From contig NZ_JAOEJU010000027.1 of the NCBI RefSeq assembly GCF_025447595.1, positions 1 to 64,000 of the forward strand: a DNA stretch of 64,000 nt, in the 5' to 3' direction. The translations under genes and the position numbers were made by a program. The notes under the pieces were generated by a model. The model saw only the letters and a program-made list of their open reading frames with translations, searched no databases and was not told the origin of the DNA. How positions within the stretch are numbered: position 1 is the stretch's first letter; each line of letters opens with the position of its first letter. This DNA comes from Pseudomonas koreensis. Lineage in GTDB: Bacteria; Pseudomonadota; Gammaproteobacteria; Pseudomonadales; Pseudomonadaceae. Positions 34,952 through 44,898 of this stretch are shown in pieces.

Positions 34952-36760
34952 ATGAGCGAACAGCAAATTCTCTTGGTGTTCGGCGCAATCGGCGTTGCGG
35001 CGCTGGGTTGCCAGTGGCTTGCGTGGCGTTTGAAGCTACCGGCGATTTTGTTTTTATTGTTAACGGGCATTTTCATCGGGCCGGTAGTTGGCTGGCTCGA
35101 CCCACAGGAAATGTTCGGACCACTGCTGATGCCATTGGTGTCGCTGGCGGTGGCGCTGATTCTATTCGAAGGCAGCCTGACCCTGCATCTCTCGGAATGG
35201 CGCGAAATTGGCAGTGTGGTCCGCCGGCTGGTGACCATCGGGGCAATTTCAACCTGGGTCATCATTACACTGGCGACTCACTGGCTGCTCGGGTTCGACT
35301 GGCTGCTGGCAATCCTGTTCGGCAGCCTGACGCTCGTCACCGGGCCCACGGTGATCGTGCCAATGCTGCGCGTAGTACGCCCCAAAGCCTCGATCGCCAA
35401 TATCCTGCGCTGGGAAGGCATCGTTATCGACCCTATTGGCGCGCTGCTCGCTGTGGTCGTCTACAGCTTCATCATCGCGAGTGCCGAGGGCCACGGGCTC
35501 AAGCAAAGCCTGATTACGTTCGCCGGTGTGATTCTGTGTGGAGGCGCATTCGGGATAGCCGGTGGCTGGCTGCTCGGCACCGTCATTCGCCGACACTGGT
35601 TGCCAGAATACTTGCACAACCTCGCTTCATTGGCGGCGGTCTTGGGGATATTCATTGCATCCAGCGAGGTGATGAACGAGTCGGGTCTGCTCGCAGTGAC
35701 ATTAATGGGCATGTGGCTGGCGAACATGAAGGGCGTGGATGTAAGACATATCCTCCACTTCAAGGAGAATCTCAGCGTACTGCTGATTTCCGGGTTGTTC
35801 ATTCTGCTGGCGGCGCGTCTGGACTTGAACGCACTGATCGGCCTGGGGCCACTGGTACTGATACTGCTTCTGGTGATTCAACTGATTGCGCGGCCATTGA
35901 ACGTATTGCTGAGTACGGCTGGCTCCACGCTGAGCTGGCGCGAGCGCGCACTGTTGTGCTGGATTGCCCCACGGGGAATTGTGGCAGCAGCCGTGTCGGC
36001 GATTTTCGCCATTCGCCTGGATGAGGCAGGGCACGAAGGCGCCTTGTTATTGGTTCCACTGACATTCGCCGTAATCATTGGCACCGTAGTGCTGCAAAGT
36101 GCTACCGCTCGCCCTTTGGCACGTTTTCTTAAAGTAGCGGAGCCTGCGCCCAGTGGCTTTCTGATCGTCGGTGCCAACGGTCCGGCCCGCCTGCTGGGCA
36201 AGTATTTGCAGCAACTGGGCAGCCGCGTGCTGCTGACCGATTCGAGCTGGGAAAACATCCGCGCGGCGCGCATGGAAGGCTTGCCGACCTACTTCGGCAA
36301 CCCGGCCTCGCAGCATGCCGATGCGCACCTGGATCTGGTGGGGCTGGGACATTTGCTGGCGCTGTCACCGTCCGGCGAACTCAATACGTTGGCCGCCATG
36401 CGCTTTCGCCATGATTTCGGCCACCAGCGCCTGTTTGGTCTGGCCAGCGGCCAGGAAAGCCGTCGCAGCGCCAAGCACCGCGCCAGCCTTGAACATCGCG
36501 GTAATCAACTGGGGAGCGAAGCGCTGACTTACGCCAGATTGGCCAGCCAACTGAGTCAGGGTGCCGAGTTGTACAGCACGACGCTGACGGACGGTTTTGG
36601 CTGGGACGATTACCGTGCGTTGCATGGCAACCGCGCGACGCTGCTGTTCATGCGCGATGACAGCGACTGGGTGCACGTCGTCTCGCCGGAAACCGTGTTG
36701 AAACCAGGGCCGGGGTGGACGCTGCTGGCGCTGATTCAGCCTGAGAGCGTCAGCGCCTGA
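34952..36760 (+). CDS. CPA1-type cation:proton antiporter with TrkA-N domain
   Basis: The product has 602 residues. About 12-13 membrane helices lie in the first ~400 residues (LPAILFLLLTGIFIGPVVGW, ILFEGSLTLHLSEW, GSLTLVTGPTVIVPM, ILRWEGIVIDPIGALLAVVV, then WIAPRGIVAAAVSAIFA), the pattern of Na+(K+)/H+ exchangers. From ~405 a Rossmann-type TrkA-N domain follows (GFLIVGANGPARLLGKYLQQ), which normally senses nucleotide and gates transport. The cation is not predictable. It is monocistronic, divergent from xerD across 107 nt. Confidence 0.88.
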   Translation: MSEQQILLVFGAIGVAALGCQWLAWRLKLPAILFLLLTGIFIGPVVGWLDPQEMFGPLLMPLVSLAVALILFEGSLTLHLSEWREIGSVVRRLVTIGAISTWVIITLATHWLLGFDWLLAILFGSLTLVTGPTVIVPMLRVVRPKASIANILRWEGIVIDPIGALLAVVVYSFIIASAEGHGLKQSLITFAGVILCGGAFGIAGGWLLGTVIRRHWLPEYLHNLASLAAVLGIFIASSEVMNESGLLAVTLMGMWLANMKGVDVRHILHFKENLSVLLISGLFILLAARLDLNALIGLGPLVLILLLVIQLIARPLNVLLSTAGSTLSWRERALLCWIAPRGIVAAAVSAIFAIRLDEAGHEGALLLVPLTFAVIIGTVVLQSATARPLARFLKVAEPAPSGFLIVGANGPARLLGKYLQQLGSRVLLTDSSWENIRAARMEGLPTYFGNPASQHADAHLDLVGLGHLLALSPSGELNTLAAMRFRHDFGHQRLFGLASGQESRRSAKHRASLEHRGNQLGSEALTYARLASQLSQGAELYSTTLTDGFGWDDYRALHGNRATLLFMRDDSDWVHVVSPETVLKPGPGWTLLALIQPESVSA

Positions 36761-36768
36761 AAGATCAA

Positions 36769-36860
36769 ATCGCGGGCAAGCCCGTTCCCAGAGTATCCGT
36801 TTCAAACGCAACATCAACGGACTACACAAAATCTGTAGGAGCGAGCTTGCCCGCGAATGC
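36769..36860. repeat. Variant REP pair
   Basis: A diverged REP (36769-36793, ATCGCGGGCAAGCCCGTTCC) and a second in opposite sense (36833-36860, TGTAGGAGCGAGCTTGCCCG) sit in the gap between the convergent antiporter and thioesterase genes. Confidence 0.8.
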
Positions 36861-36877
36861 CGCGACTCGATTTTGAA

Positions 36878-37291
36878 TCAGGCTGCAAACCCGGGCAGCA
36901 CTGGCACCGGACGCTTGTCATCATCAATCGCAACAAAGCTGAACTGCCCGTGAATGGCTTTCTCACGGCCGTCGCAGCTCATGCTTTCGACGAACACTTC
37001 CACCTCGACCTTGAGACTGGTGTTGCCGACCTTGATCACCCGCCCGACCAGTTCGACGATGGAACCCGCCGGGATCGCATGATTGAAATCGATGCGGTCG
37101 GTGGACACGGTCACCAAAGGCAAACGGCAAAACCGCGTAGCAGTGATGAACGACACTTCGTCCATCCAGGCCAGCGCAGTGCCGCCGAACAGGGTGTTGT
37201 GGTGGTTGGTGGTCGGCGGGAAAACCGCCTTGGTCACGCGGGTCACCGAGAGCTCGGTGCGGCGTTCGATTTCTTGCTCGCGAGGGGTCAT
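36878..37291 (-). CDS. Acyl-CoA thioesterase (hotdog fold, YciA-like)
   Basis: The product has 137 residues from ATG 37291, inside a longer frame whose upstream part covers the rplS terminator. The hotdog motif is clear: FPPTTNHHNTLFGGTALAWM, then DEVSFITATRFC, with the Asp expected at the active site. It hydrolyses acyl-CoA to free acid and CoA. It lies downstream of the rplS terminator, so it likely has its own promoter or depends on read-through. Confidence 0.9.
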   Translation of the reverse strand: MTPREQEIERRTELSVTRVTKAVFPPTTNHHNTLFGGTALAWMDEVSFITATRFCRLPLVTVSTDRIDFNHAIPAGSIVELVGRVIKVGNTSLKVEVEVFVESMSCDGREKAIHGQFSFVAIDDDKRPVPVLPGFAA

Positions 37292-37337
37292 GGGCCTGGC
37301 CTGAAACAGAGTGCTGTGGATAAATGGCGGGCAACAA

Positions 37338-37361
37338 AAAAGCAGCCCGTAGGCTGCTTTT
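37338..37361 (-). terminator. Terminator of the rpsP-rimM-trmD-rplS operon
   Basis: AAAAGCAGCC (37338-37347) pairs with GGCTGCTTTT (37352-37361), with a CGTA loop and T-runs on both sides. It lies 21 nt past the rplS stop. Confidence 0.88.
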
Positions 37362-37381
37362 TTCTGCATCGGAAGCTGGAC

Positions 37382-37732
37382 TTAAGCCAGTTTTTCCTTG
37401 ATGCGAGCTGCTTTACCCGACAGGTCGCGCAGGTAGTACAGCTTGGCTTTACGTACGTCACCGCGACGTTTAACAGCCATGCTGTCGATCTGCGGGGAGT
37501 AGGTCTGGAAAGTACGTTCTACGCCAACACCGTTGGAGATTTTACGAACGGTGAACGCACTGTTCACGCCGCGGTTACGCTTGGCGATTACAACGCCTTC
37601 GAACGCTTGCAGACGGGAACGATCGCCTTCCTTCACTTTCACCTGAACGACGATGGTGTCGCCTGGGGCAAAGGTAGGGATTTCTTTGGTCATCTGCTCT
37701 GCTTCGAGTGCAAGGATGATTTTGTTAGTCAT
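37382..37732 (-). CDS. rplS: 50S ribosomal protein L19
   Basis: The product has 116 residues. Recognised from [52 protein letters not shown], and the terminal [20 protein letters not shown]19 sits at the interface of the ribosomal subunits. It is the last gene of the four-gene operon and follows trmD by 45 nt. Confidence 0.98.
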
Positions 37733-37777
37733 GCTGTGCTCCTAAGGTAAATCGTCTGATCTACCATCGATACGTTG

Positions 37778-38530
37778 TTAACTATCGTCCCGCTCGCGGA
37801 TGTATTCCTCGAGCAGCTTCTTCTCTTCTCCAGAAAGCGAGCGGCTTTCCAGAAGATCGGCGCGCCGTTCATAGGTCCTACCAAGGGACTGCTGTAAACG
37901 CCAACGCCGGATATGCGCGTGATTGCCACTCAGCAACACGTCGGGAACACGCTGATCCGCATACACCTCAGGTCGGGTGTAGTGCGGGCAATCCAGCAGA
38001 CCATCCGTAAAGGAATCTTCCTCAGCGGAATCCGCATGCCCTAAAGCTCCGGGCAGCAGTCGTGTAACCGCATCGATCATGACCATGGCCGGCAGCTCGC
38101 CGCCAGACAACACATAGTCACCAATCGACCACTCTTCATCGACATGAGCATCAATAAAACGCTCGTCAATGCCTTCATAGCGACCGGCAATCAGGATCAA
38201 TGCATCCGATTTAGCCAGTTCGCGTACCGCCGACTGAGTCAGTTGACGGCCTTGGGGGGACAGGTAAATCACCTTCGCCGCCTCCCCGGCTGCTGCCTTG
38301 GCCTGAACCAGAGCATCTTCCAGGGGCTTGATCTTCATCACCATGCCCGGACCACCGCCAAACGGGCGATCGTCCACAGTGTGATGCCGATCCGTCGTGT
38401 AATCCCGCGGATTCCAACAGGTCAGCTGCAAGAGCCCCTGTTTGACCGCACGACTGGTGATGCCGTAGTCGCCGATGGCGGAAAACATCTCGGGAAACAA
38501 ACTGATCACTTCTACGCGCAAGTTAGCCAC
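37778..38530 (-). CDS. trmD: tRNA (guanine-N1-)-methyltransferase
   Basis: The product has 250 residues from a GTG at 38530 that lies 2 nt after the rimM stop (TAAGCGTG). SPOUT-fold knot motifs are ALILIAGRYEGIDERFI and EWSIGDYVLSGGELPAMVMIDA. It methylates G37 of tRNAs that read CUN, CCN and CGG, preventing frameshifts. It also contains the SAM-binding PQGRQL loop. Translation is probably coupled to rimM. Confidence 0.97.
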   Translation of the reverse strand: MANLRVEVISLFPEMFSAIGDYGITSRAVKQGLLQLTCWNPRDYTTDRHHTVDDRPFGGGPGMVMKIKPLEDALVQAKAAAGEAAKVIYLSPQGRQLTQSAVRELAKSDALILIAGRYEGIDERFIDAHVDEEWSIGDYVLSGGELPAMVMIDAVTRLLPGALGHADSAEEDSFTDGLLDCPHYTRPEVYADQRVPDVLLSGNHAHIRRWRLQQSLGRTYERRADLLESRSLSGEEKKLLEEYIRERDDS

Positions 38531-38532
38531 GC

Positions 38533-39069
38533 TTAGAAGTCCGCGTCCCAATCCACCTTCATCTCGCCCGCTGCGAGGTCGACTGCCAACACGCATTGCT
38601 CCGTATAGGGCAACAGGCGTTCGCGATCATCCAGGCTGCCAGCGCAAGGCTTGACTACCATTACATCATTGGCGCCGGTTTCCAGAAGATGATCGATTTT
38701 CCCGAGCAATTGCCCAAGCGTATCGATGACCTTCAGACCTTCCAGCTGGTACCAGTAGTACTCGCCTTCGGTCAATTCAGCGAACAGATTGCGCGGCACG
38801 CAAATCTCGTAACCGGCCAGAAGACGAGCTTCTTCACGATCATCAAGACCTTTGAGCTTTGCGACCAGGAACTTGTCGCTCCCGCGTCCACTGACCAGCT
38901 CGACCTGCTTGACATTACCTTCGCGCCTGAGCGTCCAGGTTTTGTACTGCAACAGGTTTTCAGTCGGATCAGTAAAGGAATAAACCTTCACTTCGCCGCG
39001 AACGCCGTGAACAGAGTAAATTTTGCCAATAACGATCAAATCATCGGCAACAGCAGGCGTCGCGTTCAT
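38533..39069 (-). CDS. rimM: 16S rRNA processing/ribosome maturation factor RimM
   Basis: The product has 178 residues. The RimM N-terminal domain (VIGKIYSVHGVRGEVKVYSF) and the PRC-barrel C-terminal half (EGEYYWYQLEGLKVIDTLG, LLPYTEQCVLAVDLAAGEM) are present. It binds S19 and helps maturation of the 30S head. It follows rpsP by 5 nt. Confidence 0.97.
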   Translation of the reverse strand: MNATPAVADDLIVIGKIYSVHGVRGEVKVYSFTDPTENLLQYKTWTLRREGNVKQVELVSGRGSDKFLVAKLKGLDDREEARLLAGYEICVPRNLFAELTEGEYYWYQLEGLKVIDTLGQLLGKIDHLLETGANDVMVVKPCAGSLDDRERLLPYTEQCVLAVDLAAGEMKVDWDADF

Positions 39070-39074
39070 ATTGC

Positions 39075-39326
39075 TCAGGCCGCAGCCTTAGCCGATTCCT
39101 TCAGCAACTGAGCAACACGCTCAGAAGGCTGTGCACCAACGCTCAGCCAGTAGGCAACGCGCTCTTGGTTCACGGACAGACGGATTTCCTGACCACGGGC
39201 AACAGGATTGAAGAAACCAATCTGTTCTTTGTGGGAACCGTCACGCGGGTTGCGGGAGTCGGTTACGGTCAGGTGGTAAAACGGGCGCTTTTTGGAGCCG
39301 CCAAGGGCAAGACGGATTGTTAGCAT
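39075..39326 (-). CDS. rpsP: 30S ribosomal protein S16
   Basis: The product has 83 residues and opens with MLTIRLALGGSKKRPFYHL, the S16 signature, followed by DSRNPRDGSHKEQIGFFNP. It is the first gene of the rpsP-rimM-trmD-rplS operon. Confidence 0.98.
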   Translation of the reverse strand: MLTIRLALGGSKKRPFYHLTVTDSRNPRDGSHKEQIGFFNPVARGQEIRLSVNQERVAYWLSVGAQPSERVAQLLKESAKAAA

Positions 39327-39398
39327 GTGAACATCGTTCCTGTAGTCGGTGCTGCAAATCTAAATGCACAGCGGGCATGGGTGCCCGAAAGGCCGCAT

Positions 39399-39426
39399 AT
39401 TCTAAGGAATATCCGGACTTTTGCAA
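39399..39426 (-). promoter_or_regulatory. Sigma-70 promoter of rpsP operon
   Basis: On the minus strand TTGCAA (39426-39421) and TAGAAT (39404-39399) are spaced 16 nt apart. Transcription would start near 39392 and give a ~65-nt leader before rpsP. Confidence 0.7.
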
Positions 39427-39575
39427 ATGACTTTTTCCGGCGCCTGTGGCATGCCGTGCAGATTTGCATATTGAGCCGTCGTTCAAAACGGCCGGTCAGC
39501 TCCCGCCATATGCGGGTTTACTGGAGATCCCGCGTCCCTGCGGGTTCTGCGCCGGTGCGACGACCGGCGAGTTCT
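39427..39575. other. Gap between rpsP and ffh
   Basis: This contains three short GC-rich hairpins read on the minus strand (GCCGGT/ACCGGC near 39548-39567, CCCGC/GCGGG near 39527-39543, CCCGC/GCGGG near 39502-39516). They may end the ffh transcript, though no T-run follows. No gene is visible. Confidence 0.5.
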
Positions 39576-40952
<1,377 letters not shown>

Positions 40953-41161
40953 TGCGCGATCCTTTCAGGCCCTGTGTAGACCGGGATAATGGCGGCCCAG
41001 ACCGGAATCAACATGTGCTCGGCGAGCCTGCGGCGTGGGCAGGTCGCGGATTATAGCGAAGACTGCGTCTGGCGGACACCTCGCTGTCAGCTTGTCGGTC
41101 TTTCGTGCAATGGCGGTTCTATGCCAAACTCAGCCCCTTTCGGGCTTGCCTAACAGGATTT

Positions 41162-41974
41162 ATGCTCCCCTTGTCACCGAGTTTGCTGACCACCCTCGCC
41201 GCCGCCCTTCTCTATGCCGCTGCGACTCTCTATCAGGGCACCCGCCTGGCCACTGGCGCCAAGGCCAACAAGCGCCTGCTGGTCTCGCTCGGCGTCCTCG
41301 CCGTGCTGGCCCACAGCGCCAGCCTGCTCACCCATTTATTGACGCCGATCGGCCTGGGCCTGGACTTCTTCAGCGCCTCGAGCCTGATTGCTGCGGCCGT
41401 CATCGCCCTGACCCTGCTGGCCTGCTCGCGGATCCCGGTGGAAAACCTGCTGGTGCTACTGTTCCCGCTGGGTGCGATCACGGTGCTGCTGGCGCAATTT
41501 GCGCCGACCGGCACGGTGCAGATCATCGACGAAGAGCCGGGGATCCTCGCGCACATCCTGTTGTCGATCCTCGCCTACGGCATGTTCACCATCGCGGTGT
41601 TCCAGGCGTTGCTGCTGTTGGTGCAGGATCACCAGCTCAAGCACAAGCACCCGTCCGGGCTGATCAAGAACTTCCCTCCGCTGCAAACCATGGAAAGCCT
41701 GCTGTTCGGTTTCCTCTGGGCCGGCTGGACTTTGTTGTCGCTGTCGCTGATCTCCGGCTGGCTGTTCGTCGAGAACCTGTTTGCCCAGCACCTGGTGCAC
41801 AAAACCCTGCTGGCCTGCCTGGCCTGGGTCGTGTTCAGCGTCCTGCTGTGGGGCCGTAACCGCCTCGGCTGGCGCGGCCACAAGGCAATCCGCTGGACCC
41901 TCGCCGGTTTCTGTCTGCTGATGTTGGCGTATTTCGGCAGCAAACTGGTCCGTGAATACATCCTGCACATCTGA
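41162..41974 (+). CDS. ypjD: Inner membrane protein YpjD (CcsA/HemX-like)
   Basis: The product has 270 residues from ATG 41162. About eight membrane helices are visible, and the cytochrome c assembly-type core has conserved histidines and tryptophan (DEEPGILAHILLSILAYG, then ESLLFGFLWAGWTLLSL). E. coli YpjD, in the same place next to ffh and yfjD, has been linked to the CorB/Mg-Co transport cluster; direct function is unproven. Together with the CorB-like gene 12 nt downstream it forms a conserved pair. Confidence 0.9.
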   Translation: MLPLSPSLLTTLAAALLYAAATLYQGTRLATGAKANKRLLVSLGVLAVLAHSASLLTHLLTPIGLGLDFFSASSLIAAAVIALTLLACSRIPVENLLVLLFPLGAITVLLAQFAPTGTVQIIDEEPGILAHILLSILAYGMFTIAVFQALLLLVQDHQLKHKHPSGLIKNFPPLQTMESLLFGFLWAGWTLLSLSLISGWLFVENLFAQHLVHKTLLACLAWVVFSVLLWGRNRLGWRGHKAIRWTLAGFCLLMLAYFGSKLVREYILHI

Positions 41975-41986
41975 CGGGCGGCATAA

Positions 41987-43228
41987 ATGGACGGTTTGCC
42001 CATAGGGCCGATGCTCGCGGTATTTGTCCTGCTGATTCTCTGGTCAGGGCTGTTTACCGCCGTCGAAGCGGCGCAACAGCACCTGCTCGCGCAACGCACC
42101 GCCTCCCGCGCCAGCGACAAACCGCTGGCGAAGCTCAGCTTCCCGCTCGACAGCCTGATCCTCTGCAATACTCTGTGCCGCGCCCTCGCCGTGATCCTGG
42201 CCACGCTGCTGGCAATCTTTCTCTGTGAAGAAAACGGCCCTTGGGCGGCTTGCCTCGGCGCCGGCGCCCTGCTGTTGGTCTTTGCCGACTATTTCCCACG
42301 CGCGCTCGCCCAGCGGTATCCGGATGCGGTGTTGTCGTTCGGCAATACGTTGCTGGCGGTACCGCTAAAAGCGGTTTACCCGCTTGCGTGGTTGCTCGCT
42401 CACGCAAGTGGTTTGCTGATGCGCCCGTTTATCCGCAAGGCCCAGGTGGTGCAACAGAGCGAAGACGATGTGCCGGCGGAGCGTCATGACGATCCGGATC
42501 ATCCGGTGCGTCCGCACCCGGTTTCAGGCATCCATGCGCTGGACAACATCACGGTCAACGACATTCTGGTGCCGCGCAGCGATGTCGACGGCATCAACCT
42601 CGACGATCCGATCGAAGAAATCATCGAGCAATTGCGCAAGAACCGGCGCACTCGCCTGCCGGTCTTCCACAGCGATATCAATCAGGTCGAAGCGGTGCTC
42701 AACACCCGGCAGATCCGGCACCTGCTGGACAATCGCAGCCTGACCCGCGAAGCGTTGCTGGCAGCCAGTTACGAGCCGTATTTCGTCCCTGAAAGCACTC
42801 CGCTGCAACTGCAACTGCTGAATTTCCACAAGCAGCAGCGGCGTCTGGGCATGGTGGTGGACGAGTACGGCGAAGTGCTGGGGATTGTCACCCTGGAAGA
42901 TATTCTCGAAGAGATCGTCGGCGAATTCGAAAGCGAGCACAGCCTCGACAACCCGCACATCCACCCGCAAGCCGATGGCCGCATGGTGATCGATGGCGCG
43001 GCATCGATCCGCGAACTGAACAAATGCCTGGGCTGGCACCTGCCCAGCGACGGACCCCGGACCCTCAATGGCCTGGTGACCGAAGCGCTGGAAACCATCC
43101 CGGAAAGCGCGGTCTGCCTGAAGATCGGCCGCTATCGCCTGGAGATTCTCGAAACCGAGGAGAACCGGGTGAGCAAGGTCTTGATCTGGCACACCACTTC
43201 CTCCCCGGCGCTGGCCACGGCGCGCTAG
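41987..43228 (+). CDS. corB: CNNM/CorB-type transporter with CBS pair
   Basis: The product has 413 residues. Membrane DUF21 region ~1-140, CBS pair ~185-310 (MVPRS-like LVPRSDVDGIN, then MVVDEYGEVLGIVTLEDI), and a CorC_HlyC C-terminal domain (~330-410, GRMVIDGAASIRELN, WHLPSDGPRTLNGLVTEAL). This is the layout of E. coli YfjD/CorB, thought to act in magnesium/cobalt homeostasis. The DUF21 signature normally reading GSETA is altered here to LFTAVEAAQ, which may change transport. It follows ypjD closely. Confidence 0.88.
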   Translation: MDGLPIGPMLAVFVLLILWSGLFTAVEAAQQHLLAQRTASRASDKPLAKLSFPLDSLILCNTLCRALAVILATLLAIFLCEENGPWAACLGAGALLLVFADYFPRALAQRYPDAVLSFGNTLLAVPLKAVYPLAWLLAHASGLLMRPFIRKAQVVQQSEDDVPAERHDDPDHPVRPHPVSGIHALDNITVNDILVPRSDVDGINLDDPIEEIIEQLRKNRRTRLPVFHSDINQVEAVLNTRQIRHLLDNRSLTREALLAASYEPYFVPESTPLQLQLLNFHKQQRRLGMVVDEYGEVLGIVTLEDILEEIVGEFESEHSLDNPHIHPQADGRMVIDGAASIRELNKCLGWHLPSDGPRTLNGLVTEALETIPESAVCLKIGRYRLEILETEENRVSKVLIWHTTSSPALATAR

Positions 43229-43235
43229 ACAGCCC

Positions 43236-43265
43236 CTTGTTCAATCGTTAGCCACCTTCCTATAA
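43236..43265 (+). promoter_or_regulatory. Sigma-70 promoter before the MFS gene
   Basis: TTGTTC (43236-43241) and a perfect TATAAT (43260-43265) are spaced 18 nt apart just past corB. A transcript from here would have a leader of about 190 nt before the MFS start. Confidence 0.6.
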
Positions 43266-43463
43266 TCGCGGTGCTTACCCAAGCCCCGCCGAACCGCGTG
43301 CTTACCCCGCACCCGACAAGTTCCGGCCGGTTCATCGGCAATATCCGCATCACACCGACGACTGTTCCTACCTGAAGCAGCGATCGCGCCTCATCCCACA
43401 TCCCTGGGTGTTCGACCATAATAATTCGCTCCAACGGAGCTCATGACTGTCAGGGATCACCGC

Positions 43464-44780
43464 ATGACGACCAGTACCGCTTACAGCGACACCACGCCTG
43501 CCCAACCGACCAACTCCGCCACCCGCGTGGCCACCGCGAGTTTCATCGGCACGGCCATCGAGTTCTACGATTTTTACGTCTACGCCACCGCCGCTGCGCT
43601 GGTGATCGGGCCGGTGTTCTTCCCGCAGACCTCCGGCACCGCGCAGATGCTCTCGGCGTTCCTGACCTTCGGCATCGCCTTCCTCGCCCGACCTTTGGGT
43701 TCGGCGCTGTTCGGCCACTTCGGCGACCGGATCGGGCGCAAATCGACTTTGGTCGCTTCGCTGCTGCTGATGGGTGTCTGCACCACCCTGATCGGCGTGC
43801 TGCCGGGTTACGACAGCATCGGGGCCTGGGCGCCGATCCTGCTGTGCGTGCTGCGCTTCGGCCAGGGCCTGGGATTGGGTGGCGAATGGGGCGGCGCAGC
43901 GCTGCTGGCGACCGAAAATGCCCCGAAAGGTAAACGGGCGTGGTTCGGCATGTTCCCGCAACTTGGGCCTTCGATTGGTTTTCTGGCGGCCAACGGTCTG
44001 TTCCTGACGCTGGCCATGAGCCTGAGTGACGATCAGTTCCGCAGCTGGGGCTGGCGGATTCCGTTCCTGCTCAGCGCCGTGCTGGTGATGGTCGGCTTGT
44101 ACGTGCGCCTCAAACTGCACGAAACCCCGGTGTTCGCCAATGCCATCGCCCGCCAGGAACGGGTGAAAGTGCCGCTGGTCGAGCTGTTCAGCCAGTACTG
44201 GGCACCGACGCTGCTGGGCGCCGCCGCCATGGTGGTGTGCTACGCGCTGTTCTACATCTCGACCGTGTTTTCCCTGAGCTACGGCGTCTCCACATTGGGT
44301 TACAGCCGCGAGACGTTCCTCGGGCTGCTGTGCTTCGCGGTGCTGTTCATGGCAGCCGCTACGCCGTTGTCGGCGTGGGCCAGTGATCGCTACGGGCGCA
44401 AGCCGGTGCTGATCGTCGGCGGTGTGCTGGCGATTCTTTCCGGATTTCTGATGGAGCCGTTGCTGACTCAGGGCTCAACCTGGGGCGTGGCGCTGTTTCT
44501 ATGCATCGAACTGTTTCTGATGGGGGTGACATTCGCCCCGATGGGCGCGCTGCTGCCGGAGCTGTTCCCGACGCACGTCCGGTATACCGGCGCATCGGCG
44601 GCCTACAACCTCGGCGGCATTGTCGGGGCCTCGGCAGCACCGTTCTTCGCGCAGAAACTGGTGGCGATGGGTGGTTTGAGTTACGTGGGCGGGTATGTGT
44701 CTGCGGCCGCAGTGCTCAGCTTGATCGCCGTGCTGTGCCTGAAGGAAACGCGCAATAACGATTTGAATCAGGTTGCCTGA
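43464..44780 (+). CDS. MFS transporter, metabolite:H+ symporter type
   Basis: The product has 438 residues from ATG 43464 (AGGGAT ribosome site); an ATG at 43443 is also possible. Twelve membrane helices and the MHS signature are seen: FIGTAIEFYDFYVYATAAAL, then RPLGSALFGHFGDRIGRKST and GLGLGGEWGGAALLATENAP. The family (KgtP, ProP, ShiA) imports organic acids, amino acids or betaines with protons. The substrate is unknown. Upstream there is a long leader with no evident structure. Confidence 0.88.
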   Translation: MTTSTAYSDTTPAQPTNSATRVATASFIGTAIEFYDFYVYATAAALVIGPVFFPQTSGTAQMLSAFLTFGIAFLARPLGSALFGHFGDRIGRKSTLVASLLLMGVCTTLIGVLPGYDSIGAWAPILLCVLRFGQGLGLGGEWGGAALLATENAPKGKRAWFGMFPQLGPSIGFLAANGLFLTLAMSLSDDQFRSWGWRIPFLLSAVLVMVGLYVRLKLHETPVFANAIARQERVKVPLVELFSQYWAPTLLGAAAMVVCYALFYISTVFSLSYGVSTLGYSRETFLGLLCFAVLFMAAATPLSAWASDRYGRKPVLIVGGVLAILSGFLMEPLLTQGSTWGVALFLCIELFLMGVTFAPMGALLPELFPTHVRYTGASAAYNLGGIVGASAAPFFAQKLVAMGGLSYVGGYVSAAAVLSLIAVLCLKETRNNDLNQVA

Positions 44781-44794
44781 TCTTAGATCAAAAG

Positions 44795-44886
44795 CTTCGC
44801 GAGCAAGCTCGCTCCCACATTGTCCGTGCCACACACATAACTTGTGTCCACCGCCGAACCTGTGGGAGCGAGCTTGCTCGCGATAG
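44795..44886. repeat. REP doublet between MFS gene and purT
   Basis: REP copies at 44795-44819 and 44860-44886 in inverted orientation fill the space between two convergent genes and probably serve both as 3' boundary. Confidence 0.9.
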
Positions 44887-44898
44887 ATGTGACTCGGT

